Assembly (NCBI GenBank): GCA_036170435.1
Contig: JAVHPF010000088.1
Location: 1-7,467 of the forward strand
Length of the DNA: 7,467 nucleotides
Direction of reading: 5' to 3'
Source: JAQVPN01 sp036170435
Lineage (GTDB): Bacteria; Patescibacteriota; Gracilibacteria; BD1-5; UBA6164
Shown: one piece after another, positions 5,405-7,467 of the stretch
How the letters are laid out: each line of letters starts with the position of its first letter
Numbering within the stretch: position 1 is the stretch's first letter
Notes under the pieces: model-generated
Seen by the model: only the letters and a program-made list of their open reading frames with translations
The model's database searches: none
Told to the model about the DNA's origin: nothing
Program-made: the position numbers and the translations under genes

Positions 5405-7135
5405 TTATTTTAAATCAAAAAGTGAAGCTTTTACATATTTCACAGAAGCTTGTACCGCTTGATCAGATGGCATAACTCATACTTTTCTAATTTGTTCTAC
5501 TGCACGAGCTAAATCTTTTTTACTATCAGTATCGGTACTTGTTAACCAAAAATATGAACTCATAATCAAAATCAAAGTTGCAAAGAATTTAAGTCAAAGA
5601 TTTGTTTTGCCTCTGAAATATAAATCTGGATAATAAAATTCAAATCATTTTATCATAGATAAGAATAGTAAACCAAGAAATACTCAAATTGGTAGATAAA
5701 AGTATGAAAATACTATAAGTAAACTTGTAACTAAAACAAGTGAAAATGATACTTTAATTTTTTCAATAACTGAAACTTTACCAGTAGCATTCATAAAAGC
5801 TTCAAGCTGGTTAAAGAACATATAAAGATATTTATATTCACTATAATTATCAGCAAAGATATAGTAAAGCAAGTATTCTAATTTCCATAAATCTTTTTCT
5901 TGTATTCTTAATCTTTCTGAAATTATAGAATAAACCATTGGATTTAAGAAAAAAGAAAAAATATTATTATTTAATTCAAGCAGTAAGTTTTTTAATTCTT
6001 TTAATTGTTGAATTTGAGCATAATGAGAAGCTTTTAATGTTCCAGTTTTAAAGTCAACATCTATTTTATTATAATCAATTGTTCATTTAAAAGTATTAAA
6101 AAGCTCTTTATTAACAAATTTTTTAGCAGAATAAAAATAAAATAAATTTTTTATATCAGGATAATGTTTGTTTATAATTTCTATTTTCACATATTTCCAA
6201 AAAATCTTTTTTTCTACTTGTAATTCTCCATGAATTATTCTATATAGATTTTCATAAAAGGCTCTTTTATCAAGTGAATATCAAGCAATAGCTTGGTCAA
6301 CTTCTGATTTCAATGAAGAATTTTCTGGCTTATTAACATATTCATATATAGAATCTTGTTTATAAGGATAATCATCCATAACAAGTCCAACTATTTTAAC
6401 TGTACGAGTAAAATTTGGATCAAAATTTTTAGGATTTAATGAAAATAATTCTCTAAAAACCTCTCTTTGACTTATATCTAGATTAAAATATATTTCTTGA
6501 AGGAAGTAATTAATTCTATTTTCATCAATATATCTAAATTCTATTTCATAATCTCTAATTTTGAAATATTCAGCATAATCTTTTACTTGTTCAAAATTAT
6601 ATTTTGATTTAAATAATTCAAGAAATTTAGAAACATTTTCATGTTTTTCATGCTTATACATCATAAGTAAAGCCTTTGCTAAAAGGCTTTTATCATTATC
6701 AGAAATTACTACAAAGTTTAAGTATGTTAAAAAATCAAAATATTTAAATTCATATAAATAATTTTTCAAAAATTGTGACCAAACGTCGTCATATTTTGCA
6801 TTTTTATAGATTGCATAAGTAATTCCCTGATTATCATCAAGCGAAAAACCTGAAACAATAGTGTCAGATAAACAATTCACAAAATCAGTAAATTTATCTC
6901 TTATTTTAGAGGAATTCATATAAAGAGCTATAGGATTTGGATTTTTAAACAAATCCCCTACTTCAGTTTTTAATTCTTCTAGATTTATATTACAATTTTT
7001 TACTTTTATATCAGGTAAAACATCAATAAAATTAAAACTTTGATTCAGTCCATTTAGATTTACTGGACTTGGATTTGCTGGAATTTCTCCTCCAGGAATT
7101 TGAGATTCTGTAGTATTTATGCTTGGAGCTGACAT
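5405..7135 (-). CDS. Large membrane-anchored protein of unknown function
   Basis: I recognise no family in this 576-aa protein. There is no N-terminal signal peptide. Residues 1-35 are Pro/Asn/Ser-rich and probably disordered. Residues 36-460 are mainly charged and aromatic-rich (many Phe, Tyr, Asn), apparently helical, with repeated L-F-K/F-L-K/Y-F patterns. Hydrophobic stretches follow at about 462-483, 484-497 (possibly forming one hairpin) and 515-531, separated by E-F-Y-Y-P-D-L-Y-F-R-G-K. A charged tail of about 45 residues ends the protein. This suggests a large soluble domain tethered by two or three C-terminal helices. TGA codons supply Gly 285, 351, 484, 497, 514 and 553; the first 284 residues have none. 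The ATG at 7135 is the first in the frame after the candidate promoter and has no Shine-Dalgarno motif. It precedes the glycosyltransferase gene on the same strand, with a hairpin between them. Confidence 0.85.
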
Positions 7136-7166
7136 ATTTGTTTTTGTTTTAATAATTATTTTAAAT

Positions 7167-7195
7167 ATAATAACATATAAATAAGCCTAAATCAA
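7167..7195 (-). promoter_or_regulatory. Candidate sigma-70-type promoter for the 576-aa gene
   Basis: On the minus strand TTGATT (7195 to 7190) and TATTAT (7172 to 7167) are separated by 17 nt. Initiation near 7160 would give a leader of about 25 nt to the ATG at 7135. It shares the TTGATT -35 hexamer with the glycosyltransferase promoter candidate. The match is good, but the region is AT-rich. Confidence 0.5.
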
Positions 7196-7204
7196 AAAAA
7201 CTTA

Positions 7205-7245
7205 TTGACTTTTTCAAGATAAATTTTACTACTAATAATTATAAT
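7205..7245 (+). promoter_or_regulatory. Candidate promoter elements for the Sua5/YrdC gene
   Basis: TTGACT (7205-7210) is the best -35-like hexamer in the window. At 19 nt it is followed by a weak TACTAA (7230-7235). A perfect TATAAT lies at 7240-7245, only 6 nt before the ATG; used as a -10 it would start transcription at or beside the start codon, giving a leaderless mRNA. The two options cannot be separated by eye. Confidence 0.35.
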
Positions 7246-7251
7246 AAATTA

Positions 7252-7467
7252 ATGATTTATATAATTCCAACAGATACTTGTTTCTGACTAGCTTGTGAGA
7301 TAAATAATATTGAGTCATATAAAGAAATTTATAGTGTGAAAAATAGAGATTATTCCAAGTTAATTGCTATAATGCTTCCCGATTTTGAAAGTCTAGAAAA
7401 ATATACTTTTGTAACAGAAGAACAAGTAAATTTTCTAAAAAATTACAACAAACCATTTTCTGTTTTA
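7252..7467 (+). CDS. tsaC: Sua5/YrdC/YciO-family protein (threonylcarbamoyl-AMP synthase, TsaC-like), 5' part
   Basis: The first 72 residues are present; the gene runs off the window end. The opening M-I-Y-I-I-P-T-D-T-C-F-G-L-A-C (1-15) matches the P-T-[DE]-T-x-[YF]-G-L strand and turn of the YrdC fold, and I-Y-S-V-K-N-R (27-32) matches the I-[YF]-x-x-K-x-R nucleotide-binding motif. Proteins of this fold make threonylcarbamoyl-AMP from threonine, bicarbonate and ATP, the first step of the universal t6A37 modification of ANN-decoding tRNAs. The N-terminal region ends in K-P-F-S-V-L, where the family has its P-G-P/T strand. Residue 12, the invariant Gly of F-G-L, is TGA (7285-7287). The ATG begins within a couple of residues of the conserved strand, so no N-terminal extension exists. 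A YciO-like paralogue with another role is possible. Confidence 0.82.

Overview
This A+T-rich window comes from a bacterium that reads TGA as glycine (translation table 25), which points to the Absconditabacteria (SR1) / Gracilibacteria branch of the Patescibacteria. With the standard code almost every gene breaks into fragments. With TGA read as Gly, the window holds ten clean reading frames, two of them cut by the window ends. Several TGA codons fall on glycines that are invariant in their families: the HSP20 core, the DG motif of the WecG/TagA glycosyltransferase, the GE..GKL motif of the PilC/GspF protein and the T.FGL motif of the Sua5/YrdC protein. The sequence alone does not separate SR1 from Gracilibacteria.

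Layout, left to right. (1) On the + strand, the 3' end of a probable thymidylate kinase gene (1-219) is followed by a small GC-rich hairpin and a complete YraN/UPF0102 gene (283-636). (2) A convergent junction with two strong hairpins (641-728) separates yraN from a minus-strand cluster read right to left: a 79-aa YtxH-like membrane protein (2275-2514), a 247-aa exported protein with six cysteines (1529-2272) and the 16S rRNA dimethyltransferase RsmA/KsgA (723-1523). Their gaps are 2 and 5 nt, so they probably form one operon. (3) A minus-strand HSP20 small heat-shock protein (2662-3099) is divergent from a + strand PilC/GspF-type inner-membrane platform protein (3215-4351). (4) Two GC-rich hairpins (4365-4446) close pilC against a convergent, minus-strand WecG/TagA/CpsF-type glycosyltransferase (4462-5271). 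(5) An intergenic segment holds a 17-bp AT-rich palindrome, with a promoter inside it, and a GC-rich repeat-like hairpin. It leads to a 576-aa minus-strand protein of unknown function with C-terminal membrane segments (5405-7135). (6) A divergent promoter region leads to the start of a Sua5/YrdC/TsaC gene on the + strand (7252 to the window end).

The genes are mostly housekeeping (dTMP synthesis, rRNA and tRNA modification, proteostasis) mixed with envelope functions: a type IV pilus or type II secretion platform, glycan synthesis, an exported cysteine-rich protein and a large membrane-anchored unknown. I see no rRNA, tRNA, CRISPR array, transposase or prophage gene. No intergenic gap exceeds about 150 bases. 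Nearly all starts lack a Shine-Dalgarno motif, and almost every transcription unit ends at a prominent palindrome, several of them GC-rich and resembling dispersed repeats.
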